Shown here one piece after another: positions 1 to 7,608 of a stretch of 64,000 nt of DNA (position 1 is the stretch's first letter; each line of letters opens with the position of its first letter). The translations under genes were made by a program, and so were the position numbers. The stretch spans positions 20,908-84,907 of the forward strand of contig CALVBA010000003.1 of NCBI GenBank assembly GCA_944325695.1. The letters run 5' to 3'. The DNA comes from an uncultured Anaeroplasmataceae bacterium (lineage in GTDB: Bacteria > Bacillota_I > Bacilli_A > Acholeplasmatales > Anaeroplasmataceae). Below the pieces are notes generated by a model. It did no database searches, was not told the DNA's origin, and saw nothing but the letters and a program-made list of their open reading frames with translations.

Positions 1-1
1 T

Positions 2-597
2 TTAACATTAAATTATTTTTGTTCTAATTGGAAGTTAGGACTTAATAAAAAAAATTTAAAAAATGGACTAAATAAATATGGAATAGTGGGAATTATTGTT
101 GGTTTAATAACTTTCATTGCTTTCTATATAGGATTAAAACCATTTAATTATAGTCCAACAATATTAAAAGTTTTAATTGAAGGAATTATATATTATATAG
201 GAGTTGCAATAGTTGAAGAATTATATGTTAGAGGTTTATTATTAAATCTTATTGAAAAAATATGCCATAAAAAGAAAACGATACCCTTATAGCAATTATT
301 GTATCATCTGTTATTTTTGGGTTAGGATATATATTTGGTGTTTTAGGTCAACCTTTAATTATTATAATTACAAAAGTAGTATGGACTATTACTATGGGGA
401 TCTATTTTGGAACAATATATAAGAAAACAAATAATTTATGGTTACCAATTATTTTACATTTTATTATAAATGTATGTGCCTTACCATATTGTTTTACAAC
501 GATAACAACTTATCCAAATATAAGTTTATATATTATTTTACCAACATATATATTACTAGGAATATATAGTTTATATATCATGAAAAACGAAAGATAA
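2..597 (+). pseudogene. CPBP-family intramembrane protease-like gene, frameshifted and 5'-truncated by the window edge
   Basis: One frame is open from the window edge to a TAG at 290-292. It carries two hydrophobic segments and the family signature EELYVR (the EExxxR motif of CPBP / Rce1-like proteases). The protein then continues in another frame (DTLIAIIVSSVIFGLGY, then LHFIINV) to the stop at 597. The shift lies in an A-rich tract near 262-280. The second motif normally reads FxxxH; here it is FGLGY, so a usual catalytic histidine is tyrosine. The third motif (LHFIIN) keeps its histidine. Family members process prenylated proteins or protect against self-made bacteriocins. The frameshift and the lost histidine suggest an inactive relic; a sequencing error could explain the frameshift but not the missing histidine. 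Confidence 0.75.
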
Positions 598-632
598 ATT
601 CCATTTTGACAATTTCATATAAAGTATTACAC

Positions 633-667
633 AAAGCGGTTAGTCTTCATGATTGACCGCTTTTTTC
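633..667 (+). terminator. Rho-independent terminator of the CPBP relic
   Basis: An AAAGCGGT / ACCGCTTT stem is followed by a run of T, 36 nt after the stop of the broken CPBP gene. Confidence 0.7.
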
Positions 668-745
668 ATATTCATAAATGGTGTTTATGAACTTAACCAA
701 ATGTTTCCTAAAATCTATTATCAAATGAATATATGACTCTATATA

Positions 746-1188
746 TCAGCTATAAAATTTCTTTAGGAAAGTATCAAGACCAACTTTTACAACTAAAAGA
801 TAATCTAGAAAACGGTCTTTAATGTAATCTAATCGACAAGAACCTCCAATAAAGTACCAAAATACTAATCGCATTACCATTGATGAATTAAGGCAGAAAA
901 CGGCTGTCTTTGGCTTTTGAAAAACCTTGTCTGGTAATATGACGTAGTACATCATGTTATGATTATCGTAGGAATAAATATTTATAAAACCTATTTCCTA
1001 CTGACAATCAATGAAACTCTCTTGTATACTAACACCTTGCTTTACACCTTAGACCACTGAACTTACGTAATTACGTGTACCACACCAAAGAAGATATGAT
1101 TGATTGTCTCAATTTGTTCTATGAGATCATGGCTGCAAGAATCAAGGAAGTGTATCAGACCTTTATGAACATACTAAAAAATGCATAA
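746..1188 (+). pseudogene. Unidentified decayed coding stretch
   Basis: Short protein-like pieces can be read on the plus strand, interrupted by several stops and frame changes. Examples are YQDQLLQLKDNLENGL near 770-825, ITIDELRQKTAVFGF near 870-920, and a helical tail ending EVYQTFMNILKNA at a TAA (1186-1188). I do not recognise the family. An opposite-strand frame (746-955) is also open but has no ribosome site and no recognisable domain. The rest of 668-1449 shows no intact gene; a small open frame at 1197-1400 has no ribosome site and looks accidental. A degraded transposase or other mobile-element gene is possible but not shown. Confidence 0.25.
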
Positions 1189-1449
1189 AGCAAATTTTGT
1201 TCGTAATAGAAAGGTACAGCAATTTAATGTTTATCAATCGTAAATGTGTCTTTAAAGAGGCAAGTAATTATGAATCTATGTTTTGTAATCACATCATGTA
1301 TCATACTTTATGCATAAGACTTGTTAATGCGAGAATGTACCCAAAATCATTACTTTATATTAATATCACAATTACTTTGACTCTTGATGCTTACGTTTAG
1401 CTTAAAACATTAAAATTTGAAATAAAGCGTATATCGACCGATTAAAAAA

Positions 1450-1495
1450 TTAAAAAAAGTCCGTAAATACAGGATATTCCAGCATTTGCGGACTT
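1450..1495 (-). terminator. Terminator of the CMD-cupin / alcohol dehydrogenase operon
   Basis: A 12-bp stem (AAGTCCGTAAAT at 1457-1468, ATTTGCGGACTT at 1484-1495, one G-T pair) has an A-run on its left. On the minus strand this is a hairpin plus U-tract about 90 nt past the stop at 1585. Confidence 0.7.
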
Positions 1496-1584
1496 ATAGA
1501 TGGATAATTTAAAAACAGATTAAAGGAAATATCAAGTTTTTTAAAATAATATAAAATATATTTTAAAATTATAATAAATTAAGA

Positions 1585-2319
1585 TTATTCTAGATTATCA
1601 TATGTAATATCATCAACTTTTTCTAACCATTCATTTTGCGTATCAATTCCTGGAACCTCTAAGGCAATATGAGAAAACCAACTATCTTTTGCTGCTCCAT
1701 GCCAATGTTTAACATTATTTTTAATAACAACTACATCACCTGGATTTAATTCTTGAGCTTCTTTTCCCCATTCTTGATACCATCCACGACCAGATGTACA
1801 AAGTAAAATTTGTCCTCCACCTTCTTTAGCATGGTGAATATGCCAATTATTACGACATTTTGGTTCAAATGTAACATTAGCCATAAATACTGTTTGAGTA
1901 GGATTTGTAAGTGGTTTTAAATATGATTTTCCTGTAAACCATTGTGAAAATTGTGTATTAAGTTCTCCTAATCCAAACATCCCACCATAATTTCCGTCAT
2001 CTTCTTTATATATATCTTTTGCAATTCTAAAAGCAGCCCAAGCATTAGGCCATCCAGCATAAAATGCTAAATGTGTCAAAATTGCAGCCATTTCTTGCTT
2101 AGAAACACCATTTTTCTTTGCTGTTTCAATATGATAAGTAAACGAAGAATCAATCATCCCTTTACTTACTAATGCACAAATTGTAATAATAGAACGCGTC
2201 TTTAAATCTAAAGAACTATCTTGCCACACTTCACCAAATAAAACATCATCATTTAAAGCGGCAAATTTAGGAGCAAAAACACCTAAAGTATTTCTCCCAG
2301 CATCTTGTTTAACTTTCAT
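1585..2319 (-). CDS. Carboxymuconolactone decarboxylase-like domain fused to a cupin
   Basis: This is a two-domain protein of 244 residues. Residues about 10-105 match the carboxymuconolactone decarboxylase / AhpD-like helical fold (TRSIITICAL, TAKKNGVSKQEMAAILTHLAFYAGWPNA), but the AhpD CxxC redox pair is absent. Residues about 145-225 form a cupin with likely metal ligands His160, His162, Gln170, His205 and His207. Such fusions occur next to oxidoreductases in gut Firmicutes and their substrate is generally unknown. It lies 57 nt downstream of an iron alcohol dehydrogenase on the same strand, with a LysR gene divergent to that, so a shared role in detoxifying or reducing a small organic compound is likely. 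That role is inference. Confidence 0.85.
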   Translation of the reverse strand: MKVKQDAGRNTLGVFAPKFAALNDDVLFGEVWQDSSLDLKTRSIITICALVSKGMIDSSFTYHIETAKKNGVSKQEMAAILTHLAFYAGWPNAWAAFRIAKDIYKEDDGNYGGMFGLGELNTQFSQWFTGKSYLKPLTNPTQTVFMANVTFEPKCRNNWHIHHAKEGGGQILLCTSGRGWYQEWGKEAQELNPGDVVVIKNNVKHWHGAAKDSWFSHIALEVPGIDTQNEWLEKVDDITYDNLE

Positions 2320-2376
2320 TTTTAATACTCACTCCTCATATAGCAACGTTAAATATCAATCCTATTTAAAATATAT

Positions 2377-3546
2377 TTAATTCAACGCCTTTTTTAAAAT
2401 TTCTACAATGTCATCATTTGATAACTTTTTATATCCACCGTCTAAAATAAAACAACTCTTAGCAATATCATTAATCATTTGTTCTTCAACACCAAGTTCA
2501 AAAATATTCATAACTAAACCGATATCTTTCATCCATTGTTCCATACATTTTAATCCTTCTAAAGCAACTTCTTCATCCGTTTTATGATTTGGATTAACAT
2601 CCCATACATTAATTGCATAACGTTTGAATTTTTGTAGTCCGTAAGGGCAAATAAAACGATAATATGGGATGGAAACTGCTGAAAGAGTCATACCATGTGT
2701 GGCATCAGTATAAGCGCCAATTGCTTGTCCAATCATATGAACCATCCAGTCGGTTGATTTTCCTTTGGAAATTAATGTATTAAGTGCCCATGTTGAAGTC
2801 CACATGATGTTACTACGAGCTTCATAATCATTTGAATTTTGTACAGCTATTTTAGATGAATGAATTAAAGAGCGCATTAATCCTTCAGCAATATAATCTG
2901 ATGTATTATCATCATCACCTGAAAAATATTGTTCTGTAATATGGTTAAAAATATCATAAATACCTGCTACCATTTGATATTTAGGTACTGTATATGTAAA
3001 TTCAGGGTTTAAAATAGCAAACTTTGGAAAAACGTTGTCCCCAAAAACATGACCTATTTTTAATTTTTGTTCATGATTAGTGATAACCGCCCCACCATTC
3101 ATCTCTGAACCTGTTCCAACCATAGTTAAAACGCAACCTACTGGAATAATTTTATTATCAACATCTTCCATTTTAAGGTAATATTTCTCCCATGGATCAG
3201 TTTTACAATATGCTGAAACAGAAACAGCTTTGGCATAATCACATACCGATCCACCACCAACTGCTAAAATTAGATCAATTTTATTATCGAAAGCTAACTT
3301 ACAACCTTCATATAATTTTTCAACTGTAGGGTTAGGCATAACTTTTGCATCTTCAATAACAGTTTTACCACAATCCTTTAAAATCGTTATAACTTGATCA
3401 TAAATGCCATTTTTCTTTATCGAACCTCCGCCATAACATAATAATACCTTATCTCCATATTTAGAAAGTTCAAAAGACAAATTACTTAAAGCATCTTTTC
3501 CAAAATAAAGTTTTGTTGGGTTAGAATATTCAAAATTTCCAATCAT
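2377..3546 (-). CDS. Iron-containing alcohol dehydrogenase (butanol dehydrogenase / YqhD type)
   Basis: A 389-residue group III alcohol dehydrogenase, probably NADPH-dependent reduction of aldehydes. Visible features are the dinucleotide-binding GGGS at 97-100 followed by Asp103, and the metal ligands Asp198, His202, His270 and His284 (context YDIFNHITEQY and ATHGM). Length is normal for the family. The start is set by AAGGAGG eight bases upstream. It is the first gene of a two-gene operon with the CMD-cupin protein and is divergent from a LysR-type gene that probably controls it. The exact aldehyde substrate cannot be told from sequence. Confidence 0.93.
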   Translation of the reverse strand: MIGNFEYSNPTKLYFGKDALSNLSFELSKYGDKVLLCYGGGSIKKNGIYDQVITILKDCGKTVIEDAKVMPNPTVEKLYEGCKLAFDNKIDLILAVGGGSVCDYAKAVSVSAYCKTDPWEKYYLKMEDVDNKIIPVGCVLTMVGTGSEMNGGAVITNHEQKLKIGHVFGDNVFPKFAILNPEFTYTVPKYQMVAGIYDIFNHITEQYFSGDDDNTSDYIAEGLMRSLIHSSKIAVQNSNDYEARSNIMWTSTWALNTLISKGKSTDWMVHMIGQAIGAYTDATHGMTLSAVSIPYYRFICPYGLQKFKRYAINVWDVNPNHKTDEEVALEGLKCMEQWMKDIGLVMNIFELGVEEQMINDIAKSCFILDGGYKKLSNDDIVEILKKALN

Positions 3547-3594
3547 CTTTATTCCTCCTTATTTATTTAAAATTTTAATATCTTCTTCAATTCA

Positions 3595-3623
3595 ATTATA
3601 ACAATATTTAAATTATATATCCA
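3595..3623 (-). promoter_or_regulatory. Possible promoter for the alcohol dehydrogenase operon
   Basis: On the minus strand there is TATAAT (3600-3595) with a weak -35 TGGATA (3623-3618) at 17-bp spacing. The weak -35 fits a promoter that needs the divergent LysR activator. Confidence 0.4.
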
Positions 3624-3650
3624 ATAGTGTTTATTTATCGTTTTCTATAA

Positions 3651-3679
3651 TTGTTTTTTATGAATAAAAGCAATATAAT
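3651..3679 (+). promoter_or_regulatory. Promoter of the LysR gene
   Basis: TTGTTT, 17 bp, TATAAT, ending 21 nt before the LysR start codon. The gap between the divergent genes is only about 150 bp, so both promoters lie close enough to share a regulator site. Confidence 0.55.
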
Positions 3680-3700
3680 ATATAAAAAAGAGGTGTTTAT

Positions 3701-4594
3701 ATGGAAATTAAAATGTTAGAATCTTTTTTAGCAGTCGCAAGAGAAGAAAATATAACAGCTGCAGCCGAATTTTTACATATCTCACAACCAGCCCTATCTA
3801 TTCAACTTAAAAAATTAGAAGACGAGTTTGGAAAAAAATTATTAATACGTGGGACAAAAGGATCACGTAAAATCACCCTTACTGAAGAAGGTCATATTTT
3901 ATGTAAACGAGCTGAAGAAATTTTAGCTCTTTTTGATAGAGCCAAAGAAGAAATTATAAGTTCCGATGAAACAATTATTGGTAATATATTTATTGGTACT
4001 GGTGAAACTGAAACAGTTCGTATTTTTGCCAAGGTAGCTAAAAAAATTCAAATTAAACACCCCCATATTAAATATAATATATCTAGTGGTAATGCTGAGC
4101 ATGTCTTAAATCATCTAGATAAAGGACTTATCGATTTCGGTTTAATTTTTACTGAGGTTGATAGAAACAAATACGAAGTTTTTCCTGTGCCAATTTATGA
4201 TGATTGGGGAGTATTAATGCGAAAAGACTCCCCACTAGCTCAAAAAGATAGTATTACACCAGATGATTTATGGGATAAACCATTAATTGTCTCTAGCCAA
4301 AAAGGTGATGATAATTATTTAAAAAGATGGCTTAAACGTCAAGAAAAAGATTTAAACATTATTGCTTCATACAATCTAGTTTTTAATGCTTCTCTTTTAG
4401 TAGATGAAGGTTTAGGATATGCTTTATGTCTAGATAAAATTATTAATACCACAGGGACCAACCTTTGCTTTAAACCCCTTTCTCCACCACTTAAAGCTAA
4501 CTGTTATATCATTTGGAAAAAATATCAAGTATTTTCAAAAGCAACTGCCGTTTTTTTAAAATGTTTACAAGAAATATTTCCACCCACTTTTTAA
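3701..4594 (+). CDS. LysR-family transcriptional regulator
   Basis: This 297-residue protein has the classic N-terminal winged helix-turn-helix (residues 1-60, MLESFLAVAREENITAAAEF then ISQPALSIQLKKLEDEFGKK) and a type 2 periplasmic-binding-like effector domain (about 90-295). AGAGGTG precedes the ATG. It is divergent from the alcohol dehydrogenase / CMD-cupin operon, the usual layout for a LysR regulator and its target. The effector is unknown. Confidence 0.93.
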   Translation: MEIKMLESFLAVAREENITAAAEFLHISQPALSIQLKKLEDEFGKKLLIRGTKGSRKITLTEEGHILCKRAEEILALFDRAKEEIISSDETIIGNIFIGTGETETVRIFAKVAKKIQIKHPHIKYNISSGNAEHVLNHLDKGLIDFGLIFTEVDRNKYEVFPVPIYDDWGVLMRKDSPLAQKDSITPDDLWDKPLIVSSQKGDDNYLKRWLKRQEKDLNIIASYNLVFNASLLVDEGLGYALCLDKIINTTGTNLCFKPLSPPLKANCYIIWKKYQVFSKATAVFLKCLQEIFPPTF

Positions 4595-4608
4595 AACTTA
4601 TAATAAAA

Positions 4609-4642
4609 TAAAAAAGACATGATATAAAATCATGCCTTTTTT
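4609..4642 (+). terminator. Terminator of the LysR gene
   Basis: An AAAAAGACATGAT / ATCATGCCTTTTTT hairpin with one mismatch is followed by a T-run, 15 nt after the stop. Confidence 0.75.
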
Positions 4643-4870
4643 AATAATCTCTTTACATAAAATATTACCTAATATATGAAAAGCAACTTCATAATCTCCA
4701 TTGCTTTGTATTTCTTTTATTTTTTTAAAGTAATATCGTATATCTTTTTAAGGTTGTAAAATTTAATTCACTTTAATATTTAATCCTTTAAGATAACGTT
4801 ATTAAATTTTGATATAATCGTTTGAATATTTTAAAATAGTTTTATATTTCTCTTTATTATCTTTTTTAAT

Positions 4871-5722
4871 TTAATGTTTTACTTTTTGATAAATTTTACA
4901 TTTAGACGTAAATTTACTATCCGCAGTATAAATTAATTCATTTATTTTATCTGCAGTAATACTTCCTGATTTTGGATTTTTAACCGATAAAATTTCACCA
5001 TTAATAGAAGCTTCTACATCCGATATTCAAATGCTAAATCCGTTTTTTCCATCTCACAATTAATTAATTTTAAACCCTTACAATAACAAAAAGGTTGACT
5101 TCCAATAATTTTGCATTTAATAAAAGTAATATTTTCAGAATACCAAGCAAGATATTATCCTTTTAATATACAATTTTTTACTGTAACATTTTTAGCATGC
5201 CAAAAAGCATCTTTTGTATCCAAAACACTATCCTCAATAGTTAAATTTTCAACATATTGAAATACATATTTTCCTTTCAGATTGATATTTTCTAGCTTAA
5301 TATCATTAGCTAATAAAAATAAATATTCACTTTCAATTTGCGTATTTTTTAATGATATATGATGTGTTTTCCATCCAAATTCCAAAGACTTAATTTATGA
5401 ATTTTCAATTTGGACAAAATGGCATTCACGTAATGCTTTAATTCCTAATAATTTAGAGTTTTTAATAATAATATTGTCGGTATACCAAAGAGCTGCTCGG
5501 CATTTATCTGTCATCGTTACATTGATTAGCTCTATTTTATTATCATGCCAAAGAGGATATAAGTAAATTCATATAACAGGATTCAAGTTTTATATTATGT
5601 GCTTCTTTTAATGCCGATTCTCCATCTTCTACTCCATCAAAACAGCAATTTTTAAGATAAATGTTATTTACTCCATATAGATCTCTTTCGTTTGGAAAAT
5701 TTTTATTTTCTATCACTTTCAT
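4871..5722 (-). pseudogene. DUF3737 right-handed beta-helix protein, multiply disrupted
   Basis: The reading starts at ATG 5722 (MKVIENKNF...ERDLYGV) and ends at TAA 4871 (...KSGSITADKINELIYTADSK). It would give about 284 residues, the usual DUF3737 length, with the repeated Asn/Ile-rich rungs of a pectin-lyase-like helix (EYLFLLANDIKLENINLKG, DTKDAFWHAKNVTVKNC). It is broken by a frameshift near 5570, in-frame TAA codons near 5393 and 5157, and another frameshift near 5025. The longest intact piece is 5155-5385. The function of DUF3737 is unknown. Four independent lesions make this a true pseudogene and not a sequencing artefact. Confidence 0.85.
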
Positions 5723-5884
5723 AAAAATACACCTCGAAATATAAATTAATACTCTTCAAAGACAATATAACACCATTTTTTAATTTTGTCTAATATTTGT
5801 TTTTTATTATTTTTCATAATATTTAATTATATAATTTAAAATAAAAAAAGTCGCCTAATAAGATAACTATTTAATATAAAATAA

Positions 5885-5925
5885 TGGCTTTGACGAGAAG
5901 ATTTTAACTTCCGTCCTTACGATTA
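5885..5925 (-). repeat. Diverged copy of the tRNA-Arg 3' end (att-like)
   Basis: These 41 bases match the 3' end of the tRNA-Arg gene at 7507-7547 in the same orientation, with 35 of 41 identical by hand count. The match covers the encoded CCA, the acceptor 3' strand, the T arm and the variable region, and stops near the anticodon stem. This is the position and polarity expected for the displaced tRNA end left by an element that integrated at the tRNA 3' end. A decayed neighbouring tRNA gene is the alternative. Confidence 0.65.
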
Positions 5926-5937
5926 AATACAATAAAA

Positions 5938-5978
5938 AAATGTTTTGTATCTAAAACAAGTTTTTTTACAAAACATTT
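5938..5978. repeat. Inverted repeat, 12-bp arms
   Basis: AAATGTTTTGTA and TACAAAACATTT are separated by 17 bases. It lies between the tRNA fragment and the esterase gene. It could be a bidirectional terminator or a mobile-element end. Confidence 0.4.
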
Positions 5979-6111
5979 TAAATAAATTAGTTGTTAATTT
6001 TGCTAGACGATAATCATATTATATAGTAAAATACAATCTAAGTAGTTGAAAAATTCAAATATATGAGATATAATGCTTAAAAAATAAAAAAGATAGAATG
6101 TGAGGAAAATT

Positions 6112-6888
6112 GTGAAAAAAATTTTATTTATTTTAATATTGATTTCAGTTATTTCCTGTGTTGGTTTTAATAATTCAAAAAAAGATACTTATAATTCATC
6201 GTTAATTGAATCAACTAAGGAACCCGAAAATAATAACATTCCTTCAAAAATGGAATTGCATAAACTTAGAGATTTGAATTATTATTTGTATTCTCCCAGC
6301 AATCCTACTGAAAATATGCCTTTAATCATTTACCTTCACGGTGGCACAAATAAGAATTTAGATGTATCCAAATTACTAACAACTGATGGTTTCCCAAAGT
6401 ATTTATATGATGGATATTACGGAGATTTAAAAGCGTATGTTGCGATTCCAAAACTAGAAAACAATTATAAGGGTTGGTCGGATATATATGATCAAATGAT
6501 ACTTTTAATCAAAAGCCTTAATGAAGACTATAAAATTGATATAAAAAAAATAGCTTTAACGGGGCATTCAATGGGTGGAACAGGAACCTATCAATTACAG
6601 GTAAAATTACCAAACACATTTGCTTGCATTGCTCCTATGAGTGGTAGTATAAGTAATACCGAAACAAATGTATCTGCATTAATTAAAACAAAAATATGGG
6701 CATTTGTTGGTACGCATGACACCATTGTAAATCCAGAATCAAGTCAAACAATAATAAGAGTATTAAAAGAAAAAGGAGCAAATGCTAAAATTACTGAATT
6801 GAATGAAGCAACACACTTTGACGTTCCTTCAATGGCATATAAAAACAAAGATTTAATTAATTGGTTAATTAACTGCGGAGAATTATAA
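6112..6888 (+). CDS. Lipoprotein alpha/beta hydrolase (dienelactone hydrolase / esterase-like)
   Basis: A secreted, membrane-anchored esterase-like protein. The N terminus is a lipoprotein signal (MKKILFILILISVISC, lipobox VISC). The mature domain has the alpha/beta-hydrolase oxyanion region LHGGT, nucleophile elbow GHSMGG, acid residue in GTHD and catalytic His in EATHFD. I chose GTG 6112 because GAGG lies about six bases upstream; GTG 6100 in the same frame would put that ribosome site inside the gene. It is the only intact gene between the tRNA-Arg gene and its duplicated 3' end, so it may be passenger cargo. The substrate is unknown; peptidase-like and polyester depolymerase-like relatives share these motifs. 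Confidence 0.82.
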   Translation: MKKILFILILISVISCVGFNNSKKDTYNSSLIESTKEPENNNIPSKMELHKLRDLNYYLYSPSNPTENMPLIIYLHGGTNKNLDVSKLLTTDGFPKYLYDGYYGDLKAYVAIPKLENNYKGWSDIYDQMILLIKSLNEDYKIDIKKIALTGHSMGGTGTYQLQVKLPNTFACIAPMSGSISNTETNVSALIKTKIWAFVGTHDTIVNPESSQTIIRVLKEKGANAKITELNEATHFDVPSMAYKNKDLINWLINCGEL

Positions 6889-7030
6889 ATCTTTTTTTGT
6901 TTGAAAATCTAAAAATTAAATTTATAGTATACAAAATAAACAGAATATATTAAATATCAAAAACACCGTATTTTATGCTTAAACCTATAAATTCGACTAC
7001 GTAATATTAACTTAATATTAATTTATTATT

Positions 7031-7075
7031 GGATTGATGTCTATACATTATAGGTATCAATCCTTTTAATTTTTT
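7031..7075 (+). terminator. Long hairpin with 3' T-rich tail
   Basis: A 15-bp stem (GGATTGATGTCTATA with TATAGGTATCAATCC, two G-T pairs) closes a three-base loop and is followed by T-rich sequence. It may terminate the esterase transcript, although it is 140 nt past the stop. It could instead be an insertion-element end structure. Confidence 0.45.
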
Positions 7076-7084
7076 AAAATTCTT

Positions 7085-7205
7085 TTATTGCGTTCTTTGT
7101 TGAACCAAGGTTTTCAATTTGTTTAATAGATCATTTTCCATTTCTAACTTTAGCATTTCTTTCTTCAAGTTATTTAATACGTCTATCTTTATCATCTAAA
7201 ATAAA
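7085..7205 (-). pseudogene. IS3-family transposase OrfA remnant
   Basis: On the minus strand, LDDKDRRIK, a stop, LEERNAK, a frame change, and then KLEMENDLLNKLKTLVQQRT can be read, ending at a TAA (7087-7085). This is the leucine-zipper tail typical of IS3 / IS150 OrfA proteins. Only the last 40 or so codons remain, with one stop and one frameshift. Confidence 0.55.
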
Positions 7206-7206
7206 A

Positions 7207-7251
7207 CCCCATAAGTCTTTCTAGTATGTTCTACTAGTCCAACTTATGGGG
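7207..7251. repeat. Inverted repeat, 10-bp arms
   Basis: CCCCATAAGT and ACTTATGGGG flank an inner CTAGTA / TACTAG pair, giving an extended hairpin beside the OrfA remnant. It is GC-richer than its surroundings and is probably part of the decayed insertion element. Confidence 0.5.
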
Positions 7252-7257
7252 GAAAGT

Positions 7258-7301
7258 ATATTTCTACGGAGCTTTTTTTATATAGAAGAAAGTAGAAATA
7301 T
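7258..7301. repeat. Inverted repeat, 10-bp arms
   Basis: ATATTTCTAC (7258-7267) and GTAGAAATAT (7292-7301) flank a T-rich loop. Role unknown. Confidence 0.4.
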
Positions 7302-7506
7302 TATATAAATACATGTTTAATTTTTAGATAAATGAAAAAGCTAAAGCACACAAATACCGAATACTATTAGTTGCATGGTTTAAGAAAAAAAGCATATAAA
7401 TAACATAATTTTTTCATAACAGTAAAAAACAAAAAAATAAGAAAAATTTTGAATTTAATATATAAAAACACTTATTTTTTTAAATTAAATTTTTTAAAAG
7501 GTTATT

Positions 7507-7583
7507 TGGCGTCCACGAGAAGATTTGAACTTCCGACCTTACGCTTAGGAGGCATATGCTCTATCCAACTGAGCTACGTGGAC
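7507..7583 (-). tRNA. tRNA-Arg (anticodon CCU)
   Basis: The full cloverleaf can be drawn on the minus strand. It has acceptor GTCCACG / CGTGGAC, D arm GCTC / GAGC, anticodon stem TATGC / GCGTA around loop CTCCTAA (anticodon CCT), T stem GGAAG / CTTCT with TTCAAAT loop, discriminator G and encoded CCA. It reads codon AGG. The gene lies 14 nt beyond the stop of the nucleoid-associated protein gene and abuts the accessory segment whose far end carries a copy of its 3' end. Confidence 0.97.
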
Positions 7584-7588
7584 ACATT

Positions 7589-7608
7589 AAAAGAAGATTA
7601 TCTTCTTT
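7589..7608 (-). terminator. Possible weak terminator overlapping the NA37 stop
   Basis: A perfect AAAAGAAGA / TCTTCTTTT palindrome spans the stop codon of the upstream gene. The U-tract is short, so some transcription may run on into the tRNA. Confidence 0.4.

Larger units (their letters stand above)
6889..7506. other. Non-coding accessory stretch with hairpins and a transposase scrap
   Basis: No intact gene is present. It holds a long hairpin at 7031-7063, an IS3 OrfA remnant at 7085-7205, two further inverted repeats (7207-7251, 7258-7301), and plain AT-rich sequence from 7302 to the tRNA. Confidence 0.6.

Noticed and set aside
746..955. Minus-strand open frame of 69 codons
   Set aside because: No ribosome site, no recognisable motif; plus-strand fragments in the same place look more like remains of the original gene.
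1197..1400. Plus-strand open frame of 67 codons
   Set aside because: No ribosome site, TTG-type start, odd composition and no resemblance to any family.
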